Both the position numbers and the translations under genes were made by a program. The notes under the pieces are model-generated. The model made no database searches and was not told the DNA's origin. It worked only from the letters and a program-made list of their open reading frames with translations. A DNA stretch of 64,000 nt from an uncultured Eubacterium sp. (GTDB lineage: Bacteria; Bacillota; Clostridia; Lachnospirales; Lachnospiraceae), in NCBI GenBank assembly GCA_910577225.1, contig CAJTMV010000011.1, positions 1 through 64,000 on the forward strand. Direction: 5' to 3'. Every line of letters starts with the position of its first letter. Position 1 is the stretch's first letter. Of this stretch, positions 15,101 to 24,177 are shown in pieces.

Positions 15101-16630
15101 ATGGCAGAATATGCAATAGAGATGCTGAATATTACCAAACGATTTCCAGGCATTATTGCAAACGATAATATTACTTTACAATTGAAAAAAGGCGAGATTC
15201 ACGCGCTGCTTGGCGAAAACGGGGCAGGCAAATCCACGCTGATGAGCGTATTATTCGGGCTGTATCAGCCGGAGGAAGGGGAGATACGTAAGAACGGGCA
15301 GAAAGTGACGATCAATAATCCAAATGACGCGAATGATCTTGGAATCGGGATGGTGCATCAGCATTTTAAACTGGTGGAATGTTTTAGTGTGCTGGATAAT
15401 ATCATTCTGGGCGTAGAGACAACGAAGGGCGGTTTTTTGCAGAAGGAGGAAGCAAGAAAAAAAGTACTTGCATTATCCGAAAAATATGGACTTTCTGTAG
15501 ATCCGGACGCCCTGATAGAGGACATTACGGTGGGGATGCAGCAAAGGACGGAAATATTAAAAATGCTGTATCGTGATAACGAGATTCTGATTTTTGACGA
15601 ACCGACTGCCGTACTGACACCACAGGAGATTCAGGAGCTGTTAATCATTATGAAAAATCTGGCGGCAGAGGGTAAGAGCATCCTGTTTATTACGCATAAG
15701 CTGGCGGAGATTATGCAGGCGGCAGACAGCTGCAGCGTTATCCGCAAAGGAAAATATATCGGAACCGTGGCAGTGAAAGATACGACGCCGGAAAAACTTT
15801 CGGCCATGATGGTAGGCCGCGACGTGAACTTTGTAGTAGAGAAAAAGCCGTCGAAACCAAAAGAAGTCGTGCTGGATATTCAGGGGATGACGGTTGCTTC
15901 CAAACGTCATAAGAACAATGCGGTAAACAACGTGTCCATGCAGGTGCACAGAGGGGAGATCGTTTGTATCGCAGGAATCGATGGGAATGGACAGACGGAG
16001 TTTGTATACGGTCTGTCAGGTCTGGAGCCGTTAAAGAGCGGTACGATCCGGATGAACGGCACGGATATTACAAACATGCCAATCCGGCAGCGCCTGACCA
16101 GCGGAATGAGCCATATACCGGAAGACCGGCACAAACACGGTCTTGTGCTGGACTATTCGCTGGAAGACAATATTGTGCTGCAAAGATATTTTGAACCGCA
16201 GTTTACCAATTCGTTCGGGTTCTTAAAACGAAGAGAAATCAGAGAGTATGCAAACCGCCTGATCGAACAGTACGACGTACGATCCGGACAGGGGGCGGTA
16301 ACAAAGGCGCGATCGATGTCCGGAGGAAATCAGCAAAAGGCGATTATTGCGCGGGAGATTGATAAAAATCCGGAACTTTTAATTGCAGTCCAGCCGACAC
16401 GCGGACTGGACGTAGGAGCGATCGAGTATATTCATAAGCAGCTGGTGGCGCAAAGAGACGCCGGAAAAGGAGTGCTGCTTGTCAGTCTGGAACTGGATGA
16501 GGTGATGAACGTCTCCGACCGGATACTCGTTATGTATGAAGGCGAGATTGTAGGGGAGTTCGATCCGAAAAAAGTTACGGTAGAAGAGCTTGGATTGTAT
16601 ATGGCAGGCTCGAAGAGAAGGGAGGCGTGA
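15101..16630 (+). CDS. Nucleoside ABC importer, double ATP-binding subunit
   Basis: A 509-residue protein with two fused ABC domains, the architecture of sugar/nucleoside importers of the BmpDEF/NupOPQ class. The first domain has LLGENGAGKST (about 36), the Q-loop GMVHQHFKLVE, and IFDEPTAVLTP (about 165). The second has AGIDGNGQTE (about 292), a degenerate Walker A, and the signature MSGGNQQKAI, with VQPTRGLDVG in place of a standard Walker B. The asymmetry is normal for this family. It powers uptake through the two permeases encoded next, whose genes follow without gaps. AGGAGGGAGG lies upstream. The operon as a whole points to nucleosides as cargo. Confidence 0.92.
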   Translation: MAEYAIEMLNITKRFPGIIANDNITLQLKKGEIHALLGENGAGKSTLMSVLFGLYQPEEGEIRKNGQKVTINNPNDANDLGIGMVHQHFKLVECFSVLDNIILGVETTKGGFLQKEEARKKVLALSEKYGLSVDPDALIEDITVGMQQRTEILKMLYRDNEILIFDEPTAVLTPQEIQELLIIMKNLAAEGKSILFITHKLAEIMQAADSCSVIRKGKYIGTVAVKDTTPEKLSAMMVGRDVNFVVEKKPSKPKEVVLDIQGMTVASKRHKNNAVNNVSMQVHRGEIVCIAGIDGNGQTEFVYGLSGLEPLKSGTIRMNGTDITNMPIRQRLTSGMSHIPEDRHKHGLVLDYSLEDNIVLQRYFEPQFTNSFGFLKRREIREYANRLIEQYDVRSGQGAVTKARSMSGGNQQKAIIAREIDKNPELLIAVQPTRGLDVGAIEYIHKQLVAQRDAGKGVLLVSLELDEVMNVSDRILVMYEGEIVGEFDPKKVTVEELGLYMAGSKRREA

Positions 16631-16634
16631 GAGA

Positions 16635-17774
16635 ATGAACAAAGAATCGGAACAGAAAGAGAAACTGTTAAGAAACAGCGGATTTCAGACGATCATAGGC
16701 TCTTTGCTCTGTATTGTGATCGGTCTTTTGGTCGGTTACGTCGTACTGCTCGTGATCAATCCGGGTGGAGCCGGAAAAGCGATTACGGCTATTTTGAAAA
16801 ATTATTTTTATTTTCCAAGTGCGATCGCGGTGAAAAAGTATCTTGGCACAACGCTTGTCAAGGCGTCGGCGCTGCTGATGTGTTCGCTGTCAGTATTGTT
16901 TGCATGGAAAGTCGGGTTGTTTAATATCGGCGCCGCGGGGCAGTATGTCGTTGGTGTGGGCGCCTGCCTTTACTGCGGATTAAAGCTGGGCATGCCATGG
17001 TATGTATGTCTTGTGGCAGCGATTGTGACAGCGGCTCTGGCAGGAGGCATTTCAGGAGCCTTAAAAGCATATTTCAACGTAAATGAGGTTATTTCCTGTA
17101 TTATGTTAAACTGGATGGGACTGTATGGCGTCAATATGCTGTTATCGACGGTTAAGGAACAGTCCACGCCTTATACAAAACCTCTGGGAACTACCAATAA
17201 AAGCGCTTTGCTTCCAAATGCGGGACTGGATCAGATATTTGCAAATAACGAGTTTGTGACGATGGGACTTCCGATTGCGGTTCTTATGGCGATTCTTGTG
17301 TGGATCGTGCTGGAAAAGACAAAGCTCGGTTTTGAGTTAAAAGCGACTGGTATGAATAAAAACGCCGCAAAATATTGCGGGATGCGTGAAAAGAGAAATA
17401 TTATTCTGACAATGGTGATTGCCGGAGGGCTGGCCGGACTGGGCGCAGGTATTTTTTATCTGACCGGTATCGAGCAGTGGATGGTGCAGCAGACCAGTGT
17501 GCCGGCGATGGGATTTAACGGAATTGCGGCGGCGTTTCTGGGCGGTTCCAATCCGATCGGAGTTATTTTTTCTTCCTATTTTATTCAGCACATTACGAGC
17601 GGCGGCGCATACGTAGACAAAACGATGTATTGCTCACAGATCTCGGATCTGATTTCCGCATTTATTATTTATCTGTGTGGTTTTGTACTGTTTTTCAAAA
17701 ACTGGCTGAACCGGTACCTGGATAAAAAAGAAGAAAAGGCTGCCGGGAATAATCAGAAAGGAGGCGGAGCATAA
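16635..17774 (+). CDS. Nucleoside ABC importer, permease subunit 1
   Basis: A 379-residue polytopic membrane protein of the BPD_transp_2 family. About eight to ten hydrophobic segments are visible, starting with SLLCIVIGLLVGYVVLLVI. The GLFNIGAAGQYVVG motif is typical of this permease family. The start at ATG 16635 (MNKESEQKEKLLRN) has GGGAGGCG before it and lies 5 bases after the ATPase stop. The longer frame beginning inside the ATPase gene is not needed. It pairs with the 17774 permease to form the channel. Confidence 0.9.
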   Translation: MNKESEQKEKLLRNSGFQTIIGSLLCIVIGLLVGYVVLLVINPGGAGKAITAILKNYFYFPSAIAVKKYLGTTLVKASALLMCSLSVLFAWKVGLFNIGAAGQYVVGVGACLYCGLKLGMPWYVCLVAAIVTAALAGGISGALKAYFNVNEVISCIMLNWMGLYGVNMLLSTVKEQSTPYTKPLGTTNKSALLPNAGLDQIFANNEFVTMGLPIAVLMAILVWIVLEKTKLGFELKATGMNKNAAKYCGMREKRNIILTMVIAGGLAGLGAGIFYLTGIEQWMVQQTSVPAMGFNGIAAAFLGGSNPIGVIFSSYFIQHITSGGAYVDKTMYCSQISDLISAFIIYLCGFVLFFKNWLNRYLDKKEEKAAGNNQKGGGA

Positions 17775-18715
17775 TGTTGTTATTAATTCAGTATACATTG
17801 ATATTTGCCTCGGTTTTGGTGCTGGTGGCGCTTGGCGGATGTTTTTCAGAACACGGAGGCGTGATCAATATCGGACTGGAAGGTATTATGGTAATCGGCG
17901 CGCTTGGCGGAGCGCTGACGATGAAGTATCTGCCGGCCGGCACACCTGCACTGCTTGTAATACTGGCAGTCGTTGCGGTCAGCGTACTTGTCGGGATGAT
18001 CTTTTCACTGCTGCTTGGCGTAGCGGCGATTAAGTTTAACGCAGACCAGACGCTGGTCGGAACGGCGATTAATCTGCTCGGGCCTGCAGCGGCAGTTGTC
18101 ATCGTAAGAGCCATTAATATGGCGGAAAGCGTTGATAATGTGTCATCGACGGTTGCTTATGGACAGGCGAAAAAGGCTTTCCTTATTTATATAGGCAGCT
18201 TTGAGTTTAACTGGTTTATGCTGATTTCACTGCTTGTACTTATAGCGGCTTACATCGTACTGTATAAGACAAGATTTGGTCTGCGGCTTTGCGCATGCGG
18301 CGAACATCCGCAGGCAGCAGATTCGGTCGGGATAAACGTCTATAAAATGCGTTACGCAGGCGTACTGATTTCCGGAGCGCTCGGCGGACTTGGCGGACTT
18401 GTATATATTACCGCAGGCGTCAGCGAGTGGAAATTTGAAAACGGTGTGGCGGGATTTGGATTTCTGGCTCTGGCAGTTATGATTTTTGGACAGTGGAAAC
18501 CGGTAAATATAGGACTGGCAGCCGTACTGTTTGGACTGTTCCGCGCGCTTTCCAATGTATATACCGGGTTTGACGTACTTGTGGCGCTGAAACTGCCGAG
18601 TACGATTTACAATATGCTTCCCTATCTGATTTCTCTGGTAGTGCTTGTGTTTGTTTCTAAAAAATCAAGAGCACCGAAAGCCGAAGGAATACCATATGAT
18701 AAAGGACAGCGTTAG
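17774..18715 (+). CDS. Nucleoside ABC importer, permease subunit 2
   Basis: A 313-residue membrane protein of the same permease family. The marks are GVINIGLEGIMVIGALGG (the family signature at about 30-47), ADQTLVGTAINLLGPA and several glycine-rich helices. The start overlaps the stop of permease 1 in TAATG, so translation is coupled. No substrate-binding lipoprotein is encoded in the operon. These importers need one, so it must come from elsewhere or the complex borrows a partner. The uridine phosphorylase gene follows 60 bases later. Confidence 0.9.
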   Translation: MLLLIQYTLIFASVLVLVALGGCFSEHGGVINIGLEGIMVIGALGGALTMKYLPAGTPALLVILAVVAVSVLVGMIFSLLLGVAAIKFNADQTLVGTAINLLGPAAAVVIVRAINMAESVDNVSSTVAYGQAKKAFLIYIGSFEFNWFMLISLLVLIAAYIVLYKTRFGLRLCACGEHPQAADSVGINVYKMRYAGVLISGALGGLGGLVYITAGVSEWKFENGVAGFGFLALAVMIFGQWKPVNIGLAAVLFGLFRALSNVYTGFDVLVALKLPSTIYNMLPYLISLVVLVFVSKKSRAPKAEGIPYDKGQR

Positions 18716-18775
18716 CTACAGGATGAAGATAAAAGTATTATATTTATTTTGGAATGAGAAGGAGCGGAGGATTCT

Positions 18776-19555
18776 ATGAAAAATTATTCGGAAGATGCAA
18801 GCAGACAATATCATATTCAGGTTGCAAAAGGCGAGGTCGGACGCTATGTAATTTTGCCGGGAGATCCGAAACGGTGTGAAAAAATTGCGCAGTATTTTGA
18901 CAATCCGGCGCTGATTGCCGATAACAGAGAGTATATTACTTATACGGGTACGCTGGATGGAGTAAAGGTAAGCGTAACTTCTACCGGAATCGGCGGACCG
19001 TCTGCATCGATTGCATTGGAAGAGCTGTATCGGTGCGGTGCAGATACGTTTGTACGTATTGGGACCTGCGGCGGGATGCAGACAGAAGTAAAAAGCGGGG
19101 ATGTCGTAGTTGCTACCGGCGCCATCCGTATGGAAGGAACAAGCAAGGAATATGCGCCGATTGAATTTCCGGCAGTCGCTGATCTGTGTGTGACAAATGC
19201 GATTGCAGACGCTGCAAAGAAAATGCAGTGTACGTTTCATACAGGGGTCGTACAGTGCAAGGACGCTTTTTACGGGCAGCATGAACCGGAACTAAAACCG
19301 GTAAGTTATGAATTAATCAATAAATGGGAAGCATGGAAAAGGCTTGGCTGTCTCGCGTCAGAGATGGAATCGGCAGCGTTATTTGTCGCGGCAAGCAGCC
19401 TTGGGGTCAGAGCGGGCTCCTGTTTCCTGGTTGTAGCAAATCAGGAAAGAGAGAAGCTGGGCCTGGAAAATCCGGTGGTACATGATACGGATATGGCGAT
19501 TCGTGTAGCGGTAGAAGCGATACGCAGTCTGATACAAAAGGATCAGGAAAAATAA
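18776..19555 (+). CDS. udp: Uridine phosphorylase-type nucleoside phosphorylase
   Basis: A 259-residue cytosolic enzyme of the PNP/UDP family 1. It shows YVILPGDPKRCEKIA (phosphate and ribose contacts), TGIGGPSASIALEEL, FVRIGTCGGMQ and the ribose-binding SEMESAALF near residue 198. It splits uridine (or a related nucleoside) with phosphate into base and ribose-1-phosphate. GGAGCGGAGG lies before the ATG. It sits between the importer and deoC, which processes deoxyribose-5-phosphate, so the pathway is continuous. Specificity for uridine over purine nucleosides is inferred from similarity to Udp and because a purine enzyme is encoded later. Confidence 0.87.
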   Translation: MKNYSEDASRQYHIQVAKGEVGRYVILPGDPKRCEKIAQYFDNPALIADNREYITYTGTLDGVKVSVTSTGIGGPSASIALEELYRCGADTFVRIGTCGGMQTEVKSGDVVVATGAIRMEGTSKEYAPIEFPAVADLCVTNAIADAAKKMQCTFHTGVVQCKDAFYGQHEPELKPVSYELINKWEAWKRLGCLASEMESAALFVAASSLGVRAGSCFLVVANQEREKLGLENPVVHDTDMAIRVAVEAIRSLIQKDQEK

Positions 19556-19604
19556 AAACCGCAATTGGAACAGATATCATCTTAATAATAAGGAGAACAA
19601 AAGG

Positions 19605-20270
19605 ATGGAAACAAGTGAAATTTTAAAACATGTAGATCATACGTTATTGCAGCAGACAGCAACGTGGGAGGAGATCAGACAGATTTGCGACGATGCGGTC
19701 AGATACGAGACGGCGTCCGTATGTATTCCGCCATCTTATGTGAAGCAGGCAGCCACATATATGGAGGGTAAAATTCCGGTTTGTACTGTGATTGGTTTCC
19801 CAAACGGATATATGACGACAAAGACGAAAGAGTTCGAGACAAAAGACGCGATTGCGGATGGCGCCGCAGAGATCGATATGGTAATTAATATCGGATGGCT
19901 GAAAGATAAAAAATATGACCAGATCGAAGAAGAAATACGTATTTTGAAAGCGGCATGCGGGGACAAAATACTGAAAGTGATCATTGAAACCTGTCTGCTG
20001 ACAGAGGAAGAAAAGATTAAAATGTGCGAAATTGTAACGAATGCGGGAGCAGATTATATTAAAACGTCTACCGGATTTTCTACCGCAGGCGCAGTGTTTG
20101 CAGACGTTGAATTGTTTGCAAAACATGTCGGCCCGCAGGTGAAGATCAAAGCTGCAGGCGGTATTTCCACGATGGACGACGCAGAAAAATTTCTTTCGCT
20201 CGGCGCGGACCGGTTGGGGACCAGCCGGATGATTAAACTGGTGAATCAGGAACAGGCGACTGGCTACTAA
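19605..20270 (+). CDS. deoC: Deoxyribose-phosphate aldolase
   Basis: A 221-residue class I aldolase that cleaves 2-deoxyribose-5-phosphate to glyceraldehyde-3-phosphate and acetaldehyde. Visible marks are HVDHTLLQQTATWEEI at the N-terminus, CTVIGFPNGYMTTKTK, EIDMVINIGWLKD, LKVIIETCLLTEEEK and ADYIKTSTGFSTAGA with the Schiff-base lysine, then KAAGGIS. The length is that of the family. It has an AAGGAGAAC site and lies 49 bases after udp in the same operon, completing degradation of deoxynucleosides with deoB. Confidence 0.95.
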   Translation: METSEILKHVDHTLLQQTATWEEIRQICDDAVRYETASVCIPPSYVKQAATYMEGKIPVCTVIGFPNGYMTTKTKEFETKDAIADGAAEIDMVINIGWLKDKKYDQIEEEIRILKAACGDKILKVIIETCLLTEEEKIKMCEIVTNAGADYIKTSTGFSTAGAVFADVELFAKHVGPQVKIKAAGGISTMDDAEKFLSLGADRLGTSRMIKLVNQEQATGY

Positions 20271-20317
20271 TAGCAGGATCATGGAAGGCAGCAGGTGACA
20301 AACAGATGGAGGCAGAT

Positions 20318-20761
20318 ATGGAACAGACGACGACTGTACAATTGAGCGAATCTTTGATCAAAGAAATGATACATGTTGCGATCGAACAGCTTGCAAATGC
20401 TTATGTGCCGTATTCCGGATTTCGGGTCGGCGCGGCGCTGCTCGCGAAAAACGGAACGATGTATACAGGATGCAATATCGAAAACGCAGCGTATACACCG
20501 ACAAACTGTGCGGAACGAACGGCTTTTTTCAAAGCAGTCAGCGAAGGAGTCAGACAATTTGACGCAATCTGTATCGTAGGCGGCAAGGATGGTGTGCTGA
20601 CAGAATATGCGGCCCCATGCGGCGTCTGCCGTCAGGTGATGATGGAATTTTGCAATCCGGATACGTTTCAGATTATTCTGGCAGTCAGTGAAGAGAACTA
20701 TGACGTGTTTACGCTCAGACAGCTCCTGCCGGAAGGCTTCGGGCCGAATAATCTGGCTTAG
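20318..20761 (+). CDS. cdd: Cytidine deaminase
   Basis: A 147-residue zinc enzyme converting cytidine and deoxycytidine to uridine and deoxyuridine. The motif GCNIENAAYTPTNCAERTA holds the zinc cysteine and catalytic glutamate, and APCGVCRQVMMEFC holds the other two zinc cysteines. YVPYSGFRVGAALL is the usual substrate loop. ATG 20318 is preceded by GGAGG at a 5-base distance, better than the in-frame ATG at 20306, which overlaps that site. It follows deoC closely. Its product is the substrate of the uridine phosphorylase upstream. Confidence 0.94.
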   Translation: MEQTTTVQLSESLIKEMIHVAIEQLANAYVPYSGFRVGAALLAKNGTMYTGCNIENAAYTPTNCAERTAFFKAVSEGVRQFDAICIVGGKDGVLTEYAAPCGVCRQVMMEFCNPDTFQIILAVSEENYDVFTLRQLLPEGFGPNNLA

Positions 20762-20798
20762 AGCGCGGCTTAAAAATGTTTTTTCAGACACGCTCTGG
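20760..20798. repeat. Dispersed hairpin repeat, AGCGTGTCT family (copy 2)
   Basis: AGAGCG at 20760 pairs with CGCTCT at 20791-20796, and the inner arms TTAAAAA / TTTTTTCAGACA pair partly. It starts on the cdd stop codon. A second, unrelated perfect stem (TGCGGTCAT 20826-20834 / ATGACCGCA 20844-20852) lies before deoB. Confidence 0.65.
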
Positions 20799-20877
20799 TC
20801 GGGAAGAAAACAGAAACAGGAAACGTGCGGTCATACCGTGTGGATGACCGCACAGCATAAGAATGGGGTGATTAGAG

Positions 20878-22068
20878 ATGAATGCATATAAGAGAATTTT
20901 TGTAATCGTACTGGATTCGCTTGGAATCGGAGCCATGCCGGATTCTCCTGCGTTTGGAGATCATGATGTGGATACGTTTGGTCATATTTTGGAGAAAATG
21001 GGAACGCTTGATATACCGAATCTTAGAAACCTTGGGATGTTAAATCTTCATCCGGCAGGCACGATGGAAGGCGTCAGCCATCCGATCGGGCGGTATATGC
21101 GTCTGACGGAAACAAGCAACGGCAAGGATACGATGACCGGACATTGGGAAATGATGGGACTTGAGACCGAAAAGCCATTTCAGACGTTTACTGATACCGG
21201 ATTTCCTCCGGAGCTGATCGCAGAGCTGGAAAAACAGTGCGGAAAAAAAGTAATCGGAAATAAAAGCGCCAGCGGCACGGAAATTATTGAAGAGCTTGGC
21301 GAAGAAGAGATAAATACCGGAGCAATGATCGTATACACCTCTGCAGATTCTGTGCTTCAGATCTGCGGGAATGAGGAAACATTTGATCTTGCGAACCTGT
21401 ATCGCTGCTGCGAGATCGCCAGAGAGATTACGATGAAAGACGAGTGGAGAGTCGGACGTGTCATTGCAAGGCCGTATGTCGGAAAAAAGAAGGGAGAGTT
21501 TCGGCGGACGAGCAACCGGCACGATTATGCGCTCAAACCTTCAGGACGCACGGTACTGAACGCATTAAAGGACGCGGGACTGGATGTAATCAGCGTCGGT
21601 AAGATTCAGGACATTTTTTGCGGAGAAGGTATTACGCAGGCGCATCATTCTGACAGCTCCGTACATGGTATGGAACAGACGATCGAATTGTGTAAAAATG
21701 ATTTTCACGGGTTATGTTTTGTTAATCTGGTCGATTTTGACGCATTGTGGGGACACCGCAGAGACGTGGAAGGATATGCGAAGGAAATTGAAAAATTTGA
21801 CAAAAATCTGGGCGTGCTGCTGGAAGAATTAAGAGAGGACGATTTACTGATTCTGACAGCGGATCATGGGAACGATCCAACGTACACAGGAACGGATCAT
21901 ACAAGAGAATATGTGCCGTTTCTGGCATATGCAAAAAGGATGCAGCAAGGCGGCGCATTGGAAAACAAAGATACATTTGCAGTGATCGGAGCGTCTGTCG
22001 CTCATAATTTCGGCGTGGATATGCCGGAGGGAACGATTGGGACTTCGATACTGGAACAGTTGTTATAA
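20878..22068 (+). CDS. deoB: Phosphopentomutase
   Basis: A 396-residue alkaline-phosphatase-superfamily mutase interconverting ribose-1-phosphate and ribose-5-phosphate, and the deoxy forms. The metal-binding VLDSLGIGAMPD at the N-terminus, TSNGKDTMTGHWEMMG with the phosphorylated threonine, and LILTADHGNDPTYTGTDHTRE near the C-terminus are all present, and length matches DeoB. It links the phosphorylases of this locus to deoC and the pentose phosphate pathway. It starts 116 bases after cdd, across two hairpins, so it may be partly uncoupled from the upstream genes. Confidence 0.95.
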   Translation: MNAYKRIFVIVLDSLGIGAMPDSPAFGDHDVDTFGHILEKMGTLDIPNLRNLGMLNLHPAGTMEGVSHPIGRYMRLTETSNGKDTMTGHWEMMGLETEKPFQTFTDTGFPPELIAELEKQCGKKVIGNKSASGTEIIEELGEEEINTGAMIVYTSADSVLQICGNEETFDLANLYRCCEIAREITMKDEWRVGRVIARPYVGKKKGEFRRTSNRHDYALKPSGRTVLNALKDAGLDVISVGKIQDIFCGEGITQAHHSDSSVHGMEQTIELCKNDFHGLCFVNLVDFDALWGHRRDVEGYAKEIEKFDKNLGVLLEELREDDLLILTADHGNDPTYTGTDHTREYVPFLAYAKRMQQGGALENKDTFAVIGASVAHNFGVDMPEGTIGTSILEQLL

Positions 22069-22091
22069 TCGATAGAGAAGGTAAAACGCAA

Positions 22092-22712
22092 TTGAAGACA
22101 ATAAAAACAAACAGGCTTGTTCTGGCGGCAGCAGGGATTTTATTAGTTGGAACAGGAATTGCATTTAATGCCGGGGCCGCGCTGGGAAATGATCCGATTG
22201 GTATCGTTTATGACGGGATCCGCAATACGGCCGGATTTTCCCCGCAGCAGCTTGGAATGGCGTCTAATTTTGTAAATTTCGTATTGGCTGCCGTAGTGTT
22301 TCTGATGGGAAGGCGGTATATTAATATAGGAACATTTATCTATATACTTCCGTATGGCGCTATCGTAAGCCTTGGCACAAGGATTCACAGCTGCCTGTTT
22401 CGGACGCAGACGCTTCCCATGCAGATATTGGGAGCGGCCAGCGGCTGTCTGCTGCTGTACACGGGAGTTGCCATGTTTATTACGGCAGATATCGGACTGG
22501 ATCCGTTTACAGGACTGGTTATGGTCATTCGTGACCGGGTCGGAAAAAATTACAGAGTTGTAAAAGTATGTTTTGATGCGTGTTGCATTGTATTGGGGTT
22601 TGCACTGGGCGGAAAACTGGGAGTCATTACGATACTGACAGCCGTATCTGCCGGACCGATGATTCAGCTGTTTGCGGATCAGTTTGCGGTAAGAATGAAA
22701 AAGTGGATTTGA
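22092..22712 (+). CDS. YczE/YitT-like integral membrane protein
   Basis: A 206-residue protein with about five membrane segments (LAAAGILLVGTGIAFNAGAA, then FVNFVLAAVVFLMG, then LGAASGCLLLYTGVAMFI). GNDPIGIVYDG and ADIGLDPFTGLVM are two copies of the D-P-x-x-G loop typical of the YczE/YyaS family. The family is of uncertain function and may be a transporter. Its place inside the nucleoside operon, 23 bases after deoB and 31 before the purine phosphorylase, suggests a nucleoside- or base-related role, an inference from context only. It seems to start with TTG. Confidence 0.75.
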   Translation: MKTIKTNRLVLAAAGILLVGTGIAFNAGAALGNDPIGIVYDGIRNTAGFSPQQLGMASNFVNFVLAAVVFLMGRRYINIGTFIYILPYGAIVSLGTRIHSCLFRTQTLPMQILGAASGCLLLYTGVAMFITADIGLDPFTGLVMVIRDRVGKNYRVVKVCFDACCIVLGFALGGKLGVITILTAVSAGPMIQLFADQFAVRMKKWI

Positions 22713-22743
22713 CGGTACCAAAAAATGAAAGGTGGGAATGGAA

Positions 22744-23565
22744 ATGAGCAGTGTTTATGAAAAATTACAGGGATGTTTAAAAAGTGTAAGAGAAGTTACG
22801 GATTTTCAGCCGGAAATAGCGCTGATTCTTGGTTCGGGACTGGGGGACTATGCAGATGAGATTCAGATCGAACAGACGGTGGAATATACGCAGATCGAAG
22901 GATTTCCGACTTCTACGGTAGCAGGTCACAAGGGAAGATTTGTATTCGGTTATGTGAATGACGTACCAGTCGTTATTATGCAGGGCAGAGTGCATTATTA
23001 TGAAGGCTATCCGATGACGGATGTTGTTCTGCCTGCAAGGCTGATGGGACTTTTGGGCGCGAAGAAGCTGATACTTACCAATGCCGCGGGCGGTGTGAAT
23101 CCGGATTTTAAACCGGGAGATTTTATGATGATTACAGATCATATTACAACTGGTATTCCAAGTCCGCTGATTGGCCCGAATCTGGAGGAGCTGGGCGTCA
23201 GATTTCCGGATATGAGCGAGGTATATAACCGGGAATGCTGCAGTATTATAAAAAAAGAGGCTGAAAAACTCGGCATCGGACTGCAGGAGGGCGTTTACGC
23301 GCAGCTGACAGGTCCGGCTTATGAGACGCCGGCAGAGATCAGGATGTGCAGAACCTGGGGCGCGGACGCTGTCGGTATGAGTACGGCATGTGAAGCGATG
23401 GCGGCACACCATATGGGAATCCGGGTATGCGGTATTTCCTGCATTACAAATATGGCGGCAGGATTGTCTTCCCAGCAGCTTGACCATAAGGAAGTGCAGG
23501 AGACGGCTGATCGTGTGGCTGTACAGTTTAAACAGCTGATTTCTGCGATAGTGAGCGCGATTTAA
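22744..23565 (+). CDS. Purine nucleoside phosphorylase
   Basis: A 273-residue trimeric-type purine nucleoside phosphorylase (PNP/MTAP family 2), converting inosine and guanosine with phosphate to base and ribose-1-phosphate. Marks are LILGSGLGDYADEI, TVAGHKGRFVFG, MQGRVHYYEGYPM, LTNAAGGVNPDFKPGDFMMI and TACEAMAAHHMGI. AAAGGTGGG at 22728-22736 best serves ATG 22744; two earlier in-frame starts lie too close to it or inside it. It is the last gene of the locus and is followed by a bidirectional terminator. Confidence 0.92.
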   Translation: MSSVYEKLQGCLKSVREVTDFQPEIALILGSGLGDYADEIQIEQTVEYTQIEGFPTSTVAGHKGRFVFGYVNDVPVVIMQGRVHYYEGYPMTDVVLPARLMGLLGAKKLILTNAAGGVNPDFKPGDFMMITDHITTGIPSPLIGPNLEELGVRFPDMSEVYNRECCSIIKKEAEKLGIGLQEGVYAQLTGPAYETPAEIRMCRTWGADAVGMSTACEAMAAHHMGIRVCGISCITNMAAGLSSQQLDHKEVQETADRVAVQFKQLISAIVSAI

Positions 23566-23611
23566 AACGGACAGGCCATTCTGATTATAAAAAGCGACGA
23601 CTGGAACTATA

Positions 23612-23651
23612 AAAAAATGCTCTGGTACATGAGATGTGCCAGGGCATTTTT
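23612..23651. terminator. Bidirectional terminator
   Basis: AAAATGCTCTGG pairs with CCAGGGCATTTT, with A-run and T-run flanks on both sides. It ends the nucleoside operon on the plus strand and the small minus-strand gene at 23668. Confidence 0.85.
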
Positions 23652-23667
23652 GGACGATAAGGCTGTA

Positions 23668-23907
23668 TTAGTTCTGGGTCTGGGTGCTCAGATAGTCGTT
23701 GATTGCATCGAGACTTACTTCTGTATAAGATACCGGACGATTTGCCTCCACGCGTGAATATACAGAAAAACCAATCCAGGCAACTACAGCGACGGCTGCG
23801 GCTCCGCCTGCGATGCTGTAGATAACACGCTGTCTTTTTTCTTTTTTCAGCTGCTGCTTTCTGCCGTATTTTTCTTTTTTATACTGATCTACTTTTTGCT
23901 GGCTCAT
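23668..23907 (-). CDS. Small single-pass membrane protein
   Basis: A 79-residue protein. A highly basic N-terminus (MSQQKVDQYKKEKYGRKQQL, then KKEKRQR) is followed by a membrane segment (VIYSIAGGAAAVAVVAWIGFSV, about 28-49) and a short outer tail. The charge pattern predicts a cytoplasmic N-terminus. No family is recognised. AGGAG precedes the ATG, inside a duplicated 16-base segment. Confidence 0.7.
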   Translation of the reverse strand: MSQQKVDQYKKEKYGRKQQLKKEKRQRVIYSIAGGAAAVAVVAWIGFSVYSRVEANRPVSYTEVSLDAINDYLSTQTQN

Positions 23908-23911
23908 TCTG

Positions 23912-23943
23912 ATAATCTCCTATTCTAATAATCTCCTATTCTA
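23912..23943. repeat. Two 16-bp direct repeats carrying the ribosome site
   Basis: ATAATCTCCTATTCTA occurs at 23912-23927 and again at 23928-23943. On the minus strand each copy includes AGGAG, so the gene at 23668-23907 has two ribosome-site copies; only the nearer is well spaced. Confidence 0.9.
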
Positions 23944-24177
23944 AAATGAATCTTCCTGTGGTACAATAGAACATGTCTGCAGGAAAAGGACGCGGTTCGC
24001 TTTTTTCACTGCCGCATCTGATTATACACGATTTTCATCTGTTTGTGGAGTATAAATTATAATTTTTTTATGAAATTATTGTGAAAATATTGCATGATAC
24101 CGTTCTTATCATTTATAGTAAGACAGTAACGTATAACACATTCGTTTTTGTGAATGGTGGGAAGAAAGGAAAAAAGT

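Noticed and set aside
18716..19282. Minus-strand frames opposite udp, deoC, cdd and deoB
   Set aside because: They are shadows of GC-skewed coding on the plus strand, without starts or domains.
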